Source: Mariniflexile gromovii
GTDB taxonomy: Bacteria; Bacteroidota; Bacteroidia; Flavobacteriales; Flavobacteriaceae
NCBI RefSeq assembly: GCF_017814435.1
Contig: NZ_JAGJCB010000001.1
Coordinates: 320,814 to 384,813, forward strand
Length of the DNA stretch: 64,000 nucleotides
Direction of reading: 5' to 3'
The position numbers and the translations under genes are program-made. Of this stretch, positions 42,464 through 51,901 are shown piece by piece (positions within the stretch are counted from its first letter, which is position 1; each line of letters opens with the position of its first letter). Below the pieces are notes generated by a model. The model was not told where the DNA came from. It was given only the letters and a program-made list of their open reading frames with translations, and searched no databases.

Positions 42464-43924
42464 CTAATTAAGAAATCTCAAATACTTTTTTATAACCACC
42501 GAAATATCTTCGGAAACATTCATCCTCAAAATAATTAGAACATAAAGTATTGTTGCTAATATCGATTTTAAAGCAATATTCATAATAGGATGAAAAGGAA
42601 ATTCCCAAAAGTAAAAAAGTAAAACACTCAACACTATCAAGCCTAAAACCTTAGCTGTATCTTTGTTGAAAGGCATCATGTTAAACTTCACTTTAACAAA
42701 ATAAATTTTAATGGTATTATAAACACACACAGCTAAAAAAGTAGCAAAAGCCGACCCGTTAATTCCAAACATGGGAATAAATAAAATGTTTAGAAATATG
42801 GTCAACACCGTTAAAATAACACCAAATAACAGCACCATTCTGTAATAATCACTATTAAACAATACCACATTGTTACAACCCATCAAACAATCGTAAAGTT
42901 TTGCTATGCCTACTAAAAAAACCACCAATAAGCCACCACTAAACTCCTTGGGAATTAAAAGGTACAACGTATTGATATTAATGATAATAATAAGAAAAAT
43001 GAACCCTCCTATAATAAACAGGGTTTGCGAGCTTCTTACATATAAATCGTTAAGTGCTACTTTATTTTTATCGTTTAAATATTGCGCCGTTAATGGCTGA
43101 AGAATTTGTTGCATAGAGCGTGATGGCACTACAATAACCGTAGCAATATAAATAGCAACCCCATAATAAGCCACTTCTTGAATTGGGATATACATACCCA
43201 ACATAAACGAATCGATATCCAAAATAATAGTGGCAATAGAACCGGCTATAATAATGAGCGATGCATATTTTAAAATAGCACTCAACCCTTCAATTCTGTA
43301 AAACTTCAACACCGGAAATTTGATGGTGAAGGCGTACAATTTCATGATAATCATTCTAATAATGTAAACCCAAACCACACCAACAACAAATTGTTCTACA
43401 TCAAGCCATTCGAAATACACTGCAAATAATAAAAGCATCACGCCTACTCTATGAAACACTTCTTTCATAAAATTACCAAACACCGTTTGCAATTGCGTTT
43501 TAGACCAAGCAAAAAACACTTCAAAATACGCCATGGCTACTGCCGAAACAAAAATGTACCACACATACCCCTTAACGATCTCGTTTTTTTGCGATAACAA
43601 TTCACCAATAGCTTCATAAGTAAAAACACCAATTAAACTTACTGGAATAATCATGGCTAAAGGCAAAAACAGCATCAATGTTAAAAAGCTGTTTAGGGAA
43701 TTTTTAGTTTTAAAAGAGGAGTAGAATTTTATAATGGTATTATGTGCGCCAAAAGCCATTAAAGGCATTACAATATTGGCCGTAGATAATATAAATGCTA
43801 CCAAACCATAATAAACATCGGAAATAAAATAAGTATATAAAAACAAGGTGTTAAGTGCACCAATTCCAAAACCTAGATAGGTTGAAACGGTGTTTTTAAA
43901 CGATTGTGATGTTACAATACCCAT
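42464..43924 (-). CDS. Polysaccharide flippase/oligosaccharide transporter (MATE/Wzx-like)
   Basis: The 486-residue protein has about 12-14 membrane spans and the look of a PST-family flippase: SFKNTVSTYLGFGIGALNTLFLY at the start and IASYGVAIYIATVIVVPSRS-like text in mid-protein. It would carry lipid-linked saccharides across the inner membrane. Distant from the EPS locus, it pairs with the GT gene directly upstream (no gap: 43924/43925). It may serve lipopolysaccharide or another glycan. Confidence 0.85.
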   Translation of the reverse strand: MGIVTSQSFKNTVSTYLGFGIGALNTLFLYTYFISDVYYGLVAFILSTANIVMPLMAFGAHNTIIKFYSSFKTKNSLNSFLTLMLFLPLAMIIPVSLIGVFTYEAIGELLSQKNEIVKGYVWYIFVSAVAMAYFEVFFAWSKTQLQTVFGNFMKEVFHRVGVMLLLFAVYFEWLDVEQFVVGVVWVYIIRMIIMKLYAFTIKFPVLKFYRIEGLSAILKYASLIIIAGSIATIILDIDSFMLGMYIPIQEVAYYGVAIYIATVIVVPSRSMQQILQPLTAQYLNDKNKVALNDLYVRSSQTLFIIGGFIFLIIIININTLYLLIPKEFSGGLLVVFLVGIAKLYDCLMGCNNVVLFNSDYYRMVLLFGVILTVLTIFLNILFIPMFGINGSAFATFLAVCVYNTIKIYFVKVKFNMMPFNKDTAKVLGLIVLSVLLFYFWEFPFHPIMNIALKSILATILYVLIILRMNVSEDISVVIKKYLRFLN

Positions 43925-45205
43925 TTATATTAATTTCGATAATGCTTCAGTAAGTGACTTCCGGCTGTATTTTTGCAATCCAATTGGATATACTTGTAAA
44001 GCATTTTCTTGATATAATTTATAATGCTCTAAGATAACAGTTTTTAAAGAATCATAATTCTGATAATTAAAGTAGTGTCCCGTATTGGTTTCTTTTATTA
44101 TTTTTTCAACATCTGAATCGTTTGGACCTATAGCAATAATGGGTCTGTTTGAAACCATATATTCAAATAATTTCCCAGGAATAATGCACTTGGTTTCTTC
44201 TGAATCTATTTCAATCAACAATAAAATTTGTGATTTTTTTTGAAACACAATTGCTTCTTTGTGTGATACATAACCTATGTTATTTACATAGTCACTTAAA
44301 TTGTGTTTTTTAATAGAATGAAGCACATCATCACTCACAAATCCAATAAAATTAAGTTGAAAATCTTTAGAAAAAGATTCGTTTTCAGCTATTAAATCAC
44401 CTAATACGCGCCATAAAATTTCTGGATTTCTTTTTGATAATAATGAACCTATGTGCGACAAAGTAAACTTTGTGTCCATTTCAAACGGTGCAACAGCTTC
44501 GTAATCATAGCCATTTGTAATAACTTCAATAGGCATATTTGTTAATTGCTGAAACTCTTTTTTAGTAACAAAACTGGTAACAATAAGTTGGTCGGCGGTA
44601 TTTAAAACCTGCTTTTCTAAAGCCTTATGTTTTGCTTTTGAAGCCTCGGTAAGCATGAGTTCTTTATGGTACCCTATGGTAGTCCACGGGTCTCTAAAAT
44701 CGGCAAGCCACTTCACTCCTAGTTGTTCTTTTAATTGTGAACCAATTAAATGCAAACTATGTGGTGGCCCTGTAGTAACAATGGTTTCTATGTTTTCTTT
44801 TGAAATATATTCTGAAAGAAATGCTACCGATGGTTTTACCCAAGCCTTACGGGCATCGGGAATAAAATAATTCCCTCGAATATAAAGCATGACTTTTTCA
44901 ATAAAACTTTGAGTTTTCTTTTCAGAAATAATGCCTTTACTAATGGTTTTTGATGTTTTTTTTGAAAATAACCCCGCTAACTTATAAGGTTCGTTTATGG
45001 GTTGCTTTAAAATGGTAAGATTGCTTGAAACCTCTGTATTTAAATTAGCATCAACAATAGGATAATTAGGATTCTCAGGAATATAAACAATAGGTTCTAT
45101 ATTGAAATCTGGTAAATATTTTACAAATTTTAACCAACGCTGTACTCCTGGACCTCCTGCAGGTGGCCAATAATAGGTAATGATGAGTACTTTTTTCTTG
45201 TTCAT
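43925..45205 (-). CDS. Glycosyltransferase family 4-like
   Basis: The 426-residue GT-B protein starts MNKKKVLIITYYWPPAGG with GPGVQRWLKFVKYLP next, the typical opening of WcaI/WbuB-like GT4 enzymes. FRDPWTT near 185 and LFEYMVSNRPIIAIGP near 355 mark the active cleft and donor loop. The first ATG (45214) lies inside a palindromic repeat, so the start at 45205 is preferred. It is directly coupled to the flippase gene. Confidence 0.85.
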   Translation of the reverse strand: MNKKKVLIITYYWPPAGGPGVQRWLKFVKYLPDFNIEPIVYIPENPNYPIVDANLNTEVSSNLTILKQPINEPYKLAGLFSKKTSKTISKGIISEKKTQSFIEKVMLYIRGNYFIPDARKAWVKPSVAFLSEYISKENIETIVTTGPPHSLHLIGSQLKEQLGVKWLADFRDPWTTIGYHKELMLTEASKAKHKALEKQVLNTADQLIVTSFVTKKEFQQLTNMPIEVITNGYDYEAVAPFEMDTKFTLSHIGSLLSKRNPEILWRVLGDLIAENESFSKDFQLNFIGFVSDDVLHSIKKHNLSDYVNNIGYVSHKEAIVFQKKSQILLLIEIDSEETKCIIPGKLFEYMVSNRPIIAIGPNDSDVEKIIKETNTGHYFNYQNYDSLKTVILEHYKLYQENALQVYPIGLQKYSRKSLTEALSKLI

Positions 45206-45208
45206 TTT

Positions 45209-45284
45209 TGTCATTCCTGCGAAATCAGGAATCTAATAATAAATAATAACATTCTAATGGATTCCTGCCTTCGCAGGAATGACA
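45209..45284. repeat. Palindromic intergenic repeat (TGTCATTCCTGCGAA type)
   Basis: TGTCATTCCTGCGAAATCAG (from 45209) and its near-complement ending CGCAGGAATGACA (to 45284) pair over about 26 bases with few mismatches. Similar palindromes are common dispersed intergenic elements in bacteria. It fills the gap between the GT and YfhO genes. Confidence 0.8.
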
Positions 45285-45286
45285 AT

Positions 45287-47728
45287 CTATTTCTTCTTGA
45301 ATTCGTAGAACAAACCACCTAGCAACAACAGTCCAAACAAAACAGAACTGGCTAAAGCAATCCTACTGCCTGTTTTAACAACATCGGGATCAAATTTAAA
45401 CTCAATAGTATGCTTACCTGCTGGAATTTCCATACCTCTTAAAGCGTAATTGACGCGCATATGTGTTGCATCCTTTCCATCTATAAACGTTTTCCAACCA
45501 TTACCATAATAAATTTCAGAAAATACAGCAAAACCATCGTTTGTATTATTGGTTTCGTATTTTAAATAATTTGGTTTATAGGAAACAAGTTTTATAGTCG
45601 CTAAAGAATCAACTTTATAATTGTTTTTCAAATTTTTGTAAACCGTTGCATTGTAAACGGCCTTGTTCTTATTATCTAAACTATCTAGGGCTTTAATTTC
45701 TTCATTTGAAGAACTTACTTGTTTTAGCTCCTTAACAAACCACGCATGCCCATTGGCTTGATCGTTTTCATATGGAAACAAATTCCCCTCGTTATCTTGT
45801 GCGATAAGATACTTTGTGTTAAGCATACTAAGCACATTTATGTTATTCTTAGCAACATAAAAATCGAACAGTTCACTATAGCGTTTTAATTCTGCAGCGT
45901 TATAGCCGTTCAATGAATTATGGAAATAAGAAGGTTTTGCAGCCCCTCCAACCAAATCGAACACGCGGTAATAGCCTTTATCTTGTAATATGTAATTATC
46001 AACCTCGGCAGCTTCAAAAGGTTTGTTTACCTCGATAGCCGAAACAAAATCATCATTATTCACATAGCGTCTATCTACACCTACCAAATCGAATAAAATA
46101 AGGATTCCGAAAACGACAATAACCCATTTTTCTTTCAGTTTGTTCTGCAAATACATATAAATAGCACCTGCTGAAAGCAACACTAAAATCAGGGTTCTTA
46201 AAGTATCTGTTGTGAAAATGGATTTTCGATCTTCCTTTAAAGCATCAACAAAAGCATCACCGTAATTTTGACGATAAAAACCATCATTCACGCCAACAAA
46301 ATCAAATAAAGATGATTTAAACAATAAAAATATTAGTGCCAGCCCTCCTGTTATAATAGCCGAATATTTTAAAGCCTTTAGTTTTTCTTCTTTCTTTTCA
46401 AAATCATTAAACAATTTTACTAATCCGAAAACAGCTAATACCGGAATACATAATTCCAATATAACTTGAATGGATGTTACAGCTCTAAATTTGTTATAAA
46501 ATGGCACAAAATCAATAAAAAAATTAGTAATCGGATTACTATCTGGCTGGGGATTGGTAACAAAAAACCAATTTTTACCTAATGATAATATCCAAGATAA
46601 AATTGTTCCACTAACTAACCACCATTTTAGACGTCCTTTCACCAAAAACAAAGCAAATACAAACAAATACAGAACCACTGCCCCAATATATGCTGGAGCT
46701 TCTACAATAGGCTGGTCGCCCCAATACATAGGTGCGCGTTTCGCTTCTTGAGCCGCTTGGGTTGTGGTAGCTCCTAAGTCCCTAAAAGCTTCATAAGTTG
46801 CTGAATCTTTACCAACATCTTCACCATTGCCACCGCCCATAAAGCGAGGAATAAACAAATTAAATGTTTCTGCAAATCCATAGCTAAATTGGGTAATATA
46901 ATCTCTATCTAACCCCGAAGTAGCTTCTTTTGGCGAACCGTCTGGGTTAATGGTTAATTCACTTTTTCCTCGTGTACTTTCTTTAACGTATTCTTGGGTT
47001 GCCAATACATTGGTAGCGTTTAACGCTATTGCCAAAACCACAGCCCCTATTAAAATACTAACGGTTTTGAAAAAATGAGGCAGTTCTTTCTTTTTATAAG
47101 CATCAATTAAATATGCAATGCCTAAAACAAGAACCAATAACATTAAATAGTAAGTCATTTGAAAATGGTTTGCCACCATTTCGAGCCCCATGGTTACAGT
47201 GGTGAGTAAAAACCCTGCAACATAACGCTTTTGAAAAGTTAGCAAAATACCGCTTAAAACCAATGGCATATAAGCAATAGCATGCGCTTTACTATTGTGC
47301 CCTACGCCCAAAATTATTATTAAATAGGTTGAAAAACCAAAAGCCAATGCGCCAAGGGTTGCCAATTTAAAATCGACTTTAAGTACCAAAAGAAGCACAT
47401 AAAAACTTAGTAGATACAAAAACAAATAATCGGCTGGACGTGGCAAAAACCGTAATACAGAATCTAATTTTTTAATATAGTTATGCGGATATTTTGCCCC
47501 TAATTGATAGGTTGGCATACCCGCAAAGGCACTATTGGTCCAATAGGTTTCTTCGCCAGTGGCTTCCCTAAAATCATTTTGTTGCTTGCTCATGCCTATA
47601 TATTGCATGATGTCGCTTTGAAAAATTTGTTTTCCTTGTAAAACAGGATTAAAATATGCTAATGAAATAAAAACAAATCCCAGAATAACTAGAAAATGAG
47701 GAAGTAGCTTTTTTATTGAAAACTGCAT
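45287..47728 (-). CDS. YfhO family membrane protein
   Basis: The 813-residue protein has about 12 membrane spans. SAFAGMPTYQLGAKYP near 65-80 and LGVGHNSKAHAIAYMPL near 145-161 match the bacterial YfhO/GT-C-like family. A large periplasmic domain and a C-terminal YGNGWKTFIDGKDAT segment (as in other YfhO proteins) close it. GT-C-like proteins transfer sugars from lipid carriers outside the membrane, for example to teichoic acids. The role here is unproven. It is co-directional with the small DUF4834-like gene. Confidence 0.9.
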   Translation of the reverse strand: MQFSIKKLLPHFLVILGFVFISLAYFNPVLQGKQIFQSDIMQYIGMSKQQNDFREATGEETYWTNSAFAGMPTYQLGAKYPHNYIKKLDSVLRFLPRPADYLFLYLLSFYVLLLVLKVDFKLATLGALAFGFSTYLIIILGVGHNSKAHAIAYMPLVLSGILLTFQKRYVAGFLLTTVTMGLEMVANHFQMTYYLMLLVLVLGIAYLIDAYKKKELPHFFKTVSILIGAVVLAIALNATNVLATQEYVKESTRGKSELTINPDGSPKEATSGLDRDYITQFSYGFAETFNLFIPRFMGGGNGEDVGKDSATYEAFRDLGATTTQAAQEAKRAPMYWGDQPIVEAPAYIGAVVLYLFVFALFLVKGRLKWWLVSGTILSWILSLGKNWFFVTNPQPDSNPITNFFIDFVPFYNKFRAVTSIQVILELCIPVLAVFGLVKLFNDFEKKEEKLKALKYSAIITGGLALIFLLFKSSLFDFVGVNDGFYRQNYGDAFVDALKEDRKSIFTTDTLRTLILVLLSAGAIYMYLQNKLKEKWVIVVFGILILFDLVGVDRRYVNNDDFVSAIEVNKPFEAAEVDNYILQDKGYYRVFDLVGGAAKPSYFHNSLNGYNAAELKRYSELFDFYVAKNNINVLSMLNTKYLIAQDNEGNLFPYENDQANGHAWFVKELKQVSSSNEEIKALDSLDNKNKAVYNATVYKNLKNNYKVDSLATIKLVSYKPNYLKYETNNTNDGFAVFSEIYYGNGWKTFIDGKDATHMRVNYALRGMEIPAGKHTIEFKFDPDVVKTGSRIALASSVLFGLLLLGGLFYEFKKK

Positions 47729-47757
47729 GAAATTATATTAAAAAGAATGTTGTGAAA

Positions 47758-48033
47758 TTAGTCAATTTCTTCATAATCCACATATTCACCAACATCTTTA
47801 TTTGAAGTTTTAGTATTTGGCATTTTATCAATGGTTACTTCACCTTCTTTTTTGGGCTGTTGCTGCGGGGGTCTTTGCTGAAATTGACCTCCAAATTTTT
47901 CTTCGGCTTTTTTAGCTATGTATTTTAAAAGTAAAGGTGCAAAAAGTCTTGAAAGAATCTTCAATCCATAATAAATAAGAAGTATAATCAATATGGTTCT
48001 CACAAAACCAGTTACAGATGCTTGTTGTAACAT
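47758..48033 (-). CDS. Small membrane protein, DUF4834-like
   Basis: The 91-residue protein has one N-terminal hydrophobic segment (about 10-35, VRTILIILLIYYGLKIL), then a Gln/Pro-rich linker (QQRPPQQQPKKEG) and an acidic end (DVGEYVDYEEID). This matches the short DUF4834 proteins of Flavobacteriaceae. It lies 29 bases upstream of YfhO on the same strand. A CAAAAATA -7 box lies at 48050-48057. Its function is unknown. Confidence 0.75.
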   Translation of the reverse strand: MLQQASVTGFVRTILIILLIYYGLKILSRLFAPLLLKYIAKKAEEKFGGQFQQRPPQQQPKKEGEVTIDKMPNTKTSNKDVGEYVDYEEID

Positions 48034-48189
48034 AAAAAATAAATTTTAACAAAAATACAATTCTATCTGCTTAAAAAACGTTCAAAAATGATAAAAAAAA
48101 TATAAAATATCTATATTTGAACAGCCTTAAGTCAGTATTTTTTTAATCATCAGTAAATAAAACAATTTACGATAACTAAAAACACCGTT

Positions 48190-49188
48190 ATGAACCCATT
48201 CAAATCTACCCTATTTTTTCTGTTAAGTTTAATTACCACACAAACCTTTGCTCAATATACCGATGTTATTAATTCCAACAGACCCGGAGTATCAAGAAGT
48301 GCCTATTCTGTTGGCACTAATGTAGTTCAATTGGAAGTTGGGCCTTATATGGTTAAAGAGAAACGCACACCTGCTACAAGTTATGAAGTTGATGGCTTGG
48401 GTGTTGATTTTGCGGCACGATATGGTTTATTATGGGAAGAATTAGAACTTAATGTTGAAGGTACTTTTCAAAGTGACACTAAAACTTACTTGTCCAATAT
48501 TTCTTCCGAAGACAAACGTGCTAATTTTAAGTTCTTAACAGTAGGCGCTAAATATTTAGTTTACGACCCCTATAAAAATTCTGAAAATGAAAAACCCAAC
48601 TTATACAGTTGGAAAGCAAACAATCGCTTTAAATGGAAGTCATTAATACCCGCAGTATCAATATATGCTGGCGCAAATTATGATACAGAAAACAACCCGT
48701 ACACTGCAGAAGGTATTGAAGGTTTTAGTCCAAAAGTAATGATTGCAACACAACATAATTTTAATAGCGGTTGGGTGTTTGTAATGAACTTTATTAAAGA
48801 TAGAATTGGAACGGACCAATCGGACTTTCAATATATTTTAACTTTAACCCATTCCTTCAGTCCTAAATGGGCCATATTTGGAGAAACCCAAGGCATTCAC
48901 AGCGATTTTTATGCCGATAATTTATTTAGACTAGGTGGCGGTTATTTATGGAGCAAAAACTTTCAGTTAGACACAGCCGTAACCTTCAACACCAAAGATA
49001 CGCCTTCGGTTTTTGGGGTGAATTTTAGTATGTCTTACCGTTTAGATTTTCACAAAGACAAAGAGATAGACAATAGTACCTCTGCAAGCGATGAAGGAAA
49101 AAGAAAATCCAATAAATCAAAAAAAACAAAAGATGTTATAGAGGAACCTACCGGAAAGCAAAAAAGAAGAGACCAAGATTTTAATTAA
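48190..49188 (+). CDS. Outer-membrane beta-barrel protein, MetA-pathway/phenol-degradation transporter-like
   Basis: The 332-residue protein has a signal peptide ending TQTFAQ (about 21). NSNRPGVSRSAYSVGTN near 30-46 is typical of the PF13557-like porins, followed by alternating beta-strands up to FGVNFSMSYRLDFH. A Lys/Ser-rich tail of about 40 residues ends it, with no barrel-closing aromatic. Such proteins transport or sense small hydrophobic compounds; the ligand is unknown. A TATATTTG -7 box lies at 48112-48119. Confidence 0.8.
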   Translation: MNPFKSTLFFLLSLITTQTFAQYTDVINSNRPGVSRSAYSVGTNVVQLEVGPYMVKEKRTPATSYEVDGLGVDFAARYGLLWEELELNVEGTFQSDTKTYLSNISSEDKRANFKFLTVGAKYLVYDPYKNSENEKPNLYSWKANNRFKWKSLIPAVSIYAGANYDTENNPYTAEGIEGFSPKVMIATQHNFNSGWVFVMNFIKDRIGTDQSDFQYILTLTHSFSPKWAIFGETQGIHSDFYADNLFRLGGGYLWSKNFQLDTAVTFNTKDTPSVFGVNFSMSYRLDFHKDKEIDNSTSASDEGKRKSNKSKKTKDVIEEPTGKQKRRDQDFN

Positions 49189-49208
49189 AACATTCACCAC
49201 CACAGCTA

Positions 49209-50327
49209 ATGATTTCAATAAAAGAAGTAAAAACAAAAAGTGACTTAAAGACTTTTGTTAAATTTCCATTCAAACTTTATAAAGACTCCAAATATTGGGT
49301 ACCTCCTATTATTAGTGAAGAATTAAAAACTTTCAACACAAAGGAAAACCCTGTATTTAATGATGCAGAAGCACGATTGTTTTTGGCATACAAGTATAAT
49401 GTTGTTGTAGGACGTGTAGCAGCTATTATCAATTCATTGGAAGTTGAAAAACAAGGTGTAAAAAAGATGCGTTTTGGTTGGTGCGATTTTATTGATGATT
49501 TTGAAGTTTCCCAAGCACTATTCAATCAAGTTGAAACCATAGGTAAAGAAAATGGTTTAGAATATGCCGAAGGCCCTGTTGGGTTTTCAAACTTGGATAA
49601 GGTTGGCGTGATGACTGAAGGTTTTGAACATATAGCTACTATGGTTACCTGGTACAATCATTCGTATTACATAAAACATTATGAACAAGCAGGTTATATA
49701 GTTGAAAAGTCATATATTGAAAGTGAATTTCCCTTTGCAAACGTAAAGCCTGAGTTCTTTTTAAAAGCGCAAGAACTCATAAAAAAACGCTATCAGGTAG
49801 AAGCTTTAAGTTTCACTAAAACGGCCGATGTAATGCCTTATGCCGATAAAATGTTTGATTTGTTTAACGAGAGTTATGCATCGTTATCTTCTTTTGTAGC
49901 TATAACAGATATTCAAAAAGAATATTTTAAGAAGAAATTCATCAGTTTTATAAACCCAGAATACATTAAGTTTGTTGTAGATAAAAATGACAAACTCATT
50001 GGTTTCGCTATTGTAATGCCAGCATTTGCCAAAGCATTACAAAAAATGAAAGGCAAGCTTTTCCCTTTTGGGTTCCGCCATATTTTACATGCTAAAAAAC
50101 ACTGTAAAGACGTTATTTTTTATTTAATAGGAATTCATCCAGAATACCAGAACAAAGGCGTACATGCGGTTATTTTTAACGAATATTATAATACATTTAA
50201 AGAAAAGGGCATTAAAAATTGTATTAGAACTCCCGAGCTTGAAGATAATCATGCAATACACCAAATATGGAAGCATTTTGATCCTGTAATTTATGCACGC
50301 AGGAAAACATTAAGGAAAAATTTATAA
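49209..50327 (+). CDS. GNAT-like N-acetyltransferase domain protein
   Basis: The 372-residue protein is a fused GNAT-like family member: PFKLYKDSKYWVPPI near 20-34 and MRFGWCDFIDDFEVSQALF near 90 belong to the N-terminal half. The C-terminal half has IGFAIVMPAFAKALQK and FYLIGIHPEYQNKGVHAVIFN near 300-320, the acetyl-CoA loop (Q/R-x-x-G-x-G/A). From memory, homologues are annotated only as hypothetical or N-acetyltransferase. It follows the barrel gene after 20 bases. Substrate unknown. Confidence 0.75.
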   Translation: MISIKEVKTKSDLKTFVKFPFKLYKDSKYWVPPIISEELKTFNTKENPVFNDAEARLFLAYKYNVVVGRVAAIINSLEVEKQGVKKMRFGWCDFIDDFEVSQALFNQVETIGKENGLEYAEGPVGFSNLDKVGVMTEGFEHIATMVTWYNHSYYIKHYEQAGYIVEKSYIESEFPFANVKPEFFLKAQELIKKRYQVEALSFTKTADVMPYADKMFDLFNESYASLSSFVAITDIQKEYFKKKFISFINPEYIKFVVDKNDKLIGFAIVMPAFAKALQKMKGKLFPFGFRHILHAKKHCKDVIFYLIGIHPEYQNKGVHAVIFNEYYNTFKEKGIKNCIRTPELEDNHAIHQIWKHFDPVIYARRKTLRKNL

Positions 50328-50330
50328 CAA

Positions 50331-50362
50331 AAAAAGAGCTTCAAAATTGAAGCTCTTTTTTT
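50331..50362. terminator. Bidirectional intrinsic terminator
   Basis: AAAAAGAGCTTC (50331-50342) and GAAGCTCTTTTT (50349-50360) form a perfect stem around AAAATT, with T-run. It lies between the convergent GNAT and aminotransferase-fold genes. Confidence 0.93.
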
Positions 50363-50385
50363 GTCGTATATATATTATATTAAAA

Positions 50386-51645
50386 CTACTCGCCCATTGC
50401 CGCCATAACAGCAGCAGATAAACGCTGGTAAGTACCATTTTCTAAACGTGTTCTAATGGCATCAAAAGCATCTAATGTAACATTAACATCTTCTAATGTG
50501 TGTGTAGCTGTCGGTATTAATCTTAGTAAAATTAATCCTTTAGGTATTACCGGGTAAACTACTATAGAACAGAATATTCCAAAATTTTCACGCAAATCTT
50601 TAACCAAAGCCATTGCTTCTGGAATGCTTCCTTTTAAATACACAGGAGTTACACAACTTTGAGTCGTTCCAATATCAAAACCTCTTTCTTTTAATCCAGA
50701 TTGTAAAGCATTGGTGTTTTCCCAAAGTTTGTTTTTTAGCTCTGGCATGGTTTTAAGCATTTCCAAACGCTTTCTTGCACCAACAACCAATTGCATTTGC
50801 AATGATTTTGCAAATATTTGAGAACGTAGATTATATTTTAAATAATCCATAATTTCTTTATCTCCAGCTATAAACGCTCCAGTTCCTGCCATAGATTTGG
50901 CGAACGTAGCAAAATATACATCGATATCATCTTGAACACCTTGCTCTTCTCCTGCTCCAGCACCTGTTTTTCCTAAAGTTCCAAAACCATGGGCATCATC
51001 AACTAAAAACCTAAAATTGTATTTCTTTTTAAGAGCTGCAATTTCTTTAAGTCTACCTTGTTCACCACGCATACCAAAAACACCTTCGGAAATAACTAAA
51101 ATACCACCTCCTGTTTGTTCAGCCATTTTAGTGGCTCTGTCCAGATTCTTCTCTAAACTTACAATATCGTTGTGTTTGTAAGTAAAACGTTTTCCCATAT
51201 GCAAACGCACACCATCAATAATACATGCATGCGAATCAACATCATACACAATAATATCATCTTTAGATACTAAAGCATCAATGGTAGATACCATTCCTTG
51301 GTACCCAAAATTCAATAAATATGCAGCTTCTTTACCAACAAACTCAGCTAATTCATTTTGAAGTGTTTCATGCAAATCGGTATGACCAGACATCATACGT
51401 GCTCCCATAGGATACGCAGAACCATAGGCTACACCAGCTTCACCATCTACTTTTCTAACTTCAGGGTGATTAGCCAACCCTAAATAATCGTTAATACTCC
51501 AAGTAATAACGTCTTTTCCTTGAAACTTCATTCTGTTTGATATGTGCCCTTCCAATTTTGGAAACACAAAATATCCTTCAGCCTGAGACGCCCATTTTCC
51601 TAATGGACCTTTGTCTTTATAAATTTTCTCGAATAAATCTTTCAT
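50386..51645 (-). CDS. Alpha-oxoamine synthase, putative cysteate acyltransferase (capnine synthesis)
   Basis: The 419-residue PLP enzyme belongs to the alpha-oxoamine synthase family (KBL, BioF, SPT). FLVDDAHGFGTLGKTGAG holds D217 and H219, and FATFAKSMAGTGAF holds the PLP lysine K250. It would condense an acyl thioester with an amino acid. In Flavobacterium the related cysteate fatty acyltransferase makes the sulfonolipid capnine, required for efficient gliding; I recall it as the closest group. The cysteate-synthase-like gene upstream supports this. A plain KBL remains possible. Confidence 0.75.
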   Translation of the reverse strand: MKDLFEKIYKDKGPLGKWASQAEGYFVFPKLEGHISNRMKFQGKDVITWSINDYLGLANHPEVRKVDGEAGVAYGSAYPMGARMMSGHTDLHETLQNELAEFVGKEAAYLLNFGYQGMVSTIDALVSKDDIIVYDVDSHACIIDGVRLHMGKRFTYKHNDIVSLEKNLDRATKMAEQTGGGILVISEGVFGMRGEQGRLKEIAALKKKYNFRFLVDDAHGFGTLGKTGAGAGEEQGVQDDIDVYFATFAKSMAGTGAFIAGDKEIMDYLKYNLRSQIFAKSLQMQLVVGARKRLEMLKTMPELKNKLWENTNALQSGLKERGFDIGTTQSCVTPVYLKGSIPEAMALVKDLRENFGIFCSIVVYPVIPKGLILLRLIPTATHTLEDVNVTLDAFDAIRTRLENGTYQRLSAAVMAAMGE

Positions 51646-51901
51646 TTATTATAAATCTTATTGCTATTAAAAATTAAGACATAACTATCAACTTGAAGTA
51701 GAAAATTAAAACATTTAAACACGATACTAAGTATTAAAATATTTTTTTTAAGCTTTTTAGTTCTTAGTTAGTTCGTGCAAAATTAAATATTTATATTCTT
51801 TGTACATAATTTTTAGGGTTCAATTATTTATGAAATAAAAAAAAGAGTTAACTTTTTGCTACTGATACAAATGCCAACTCCTTATTTATGTACTTTTTGT
51901 A

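Noticed and set aside
45206-45214. ATG 45214 as start of the GT gene
   Set aside because: It lies in the palindromic repeat; ATG 45205 begins at the conserved sequence.
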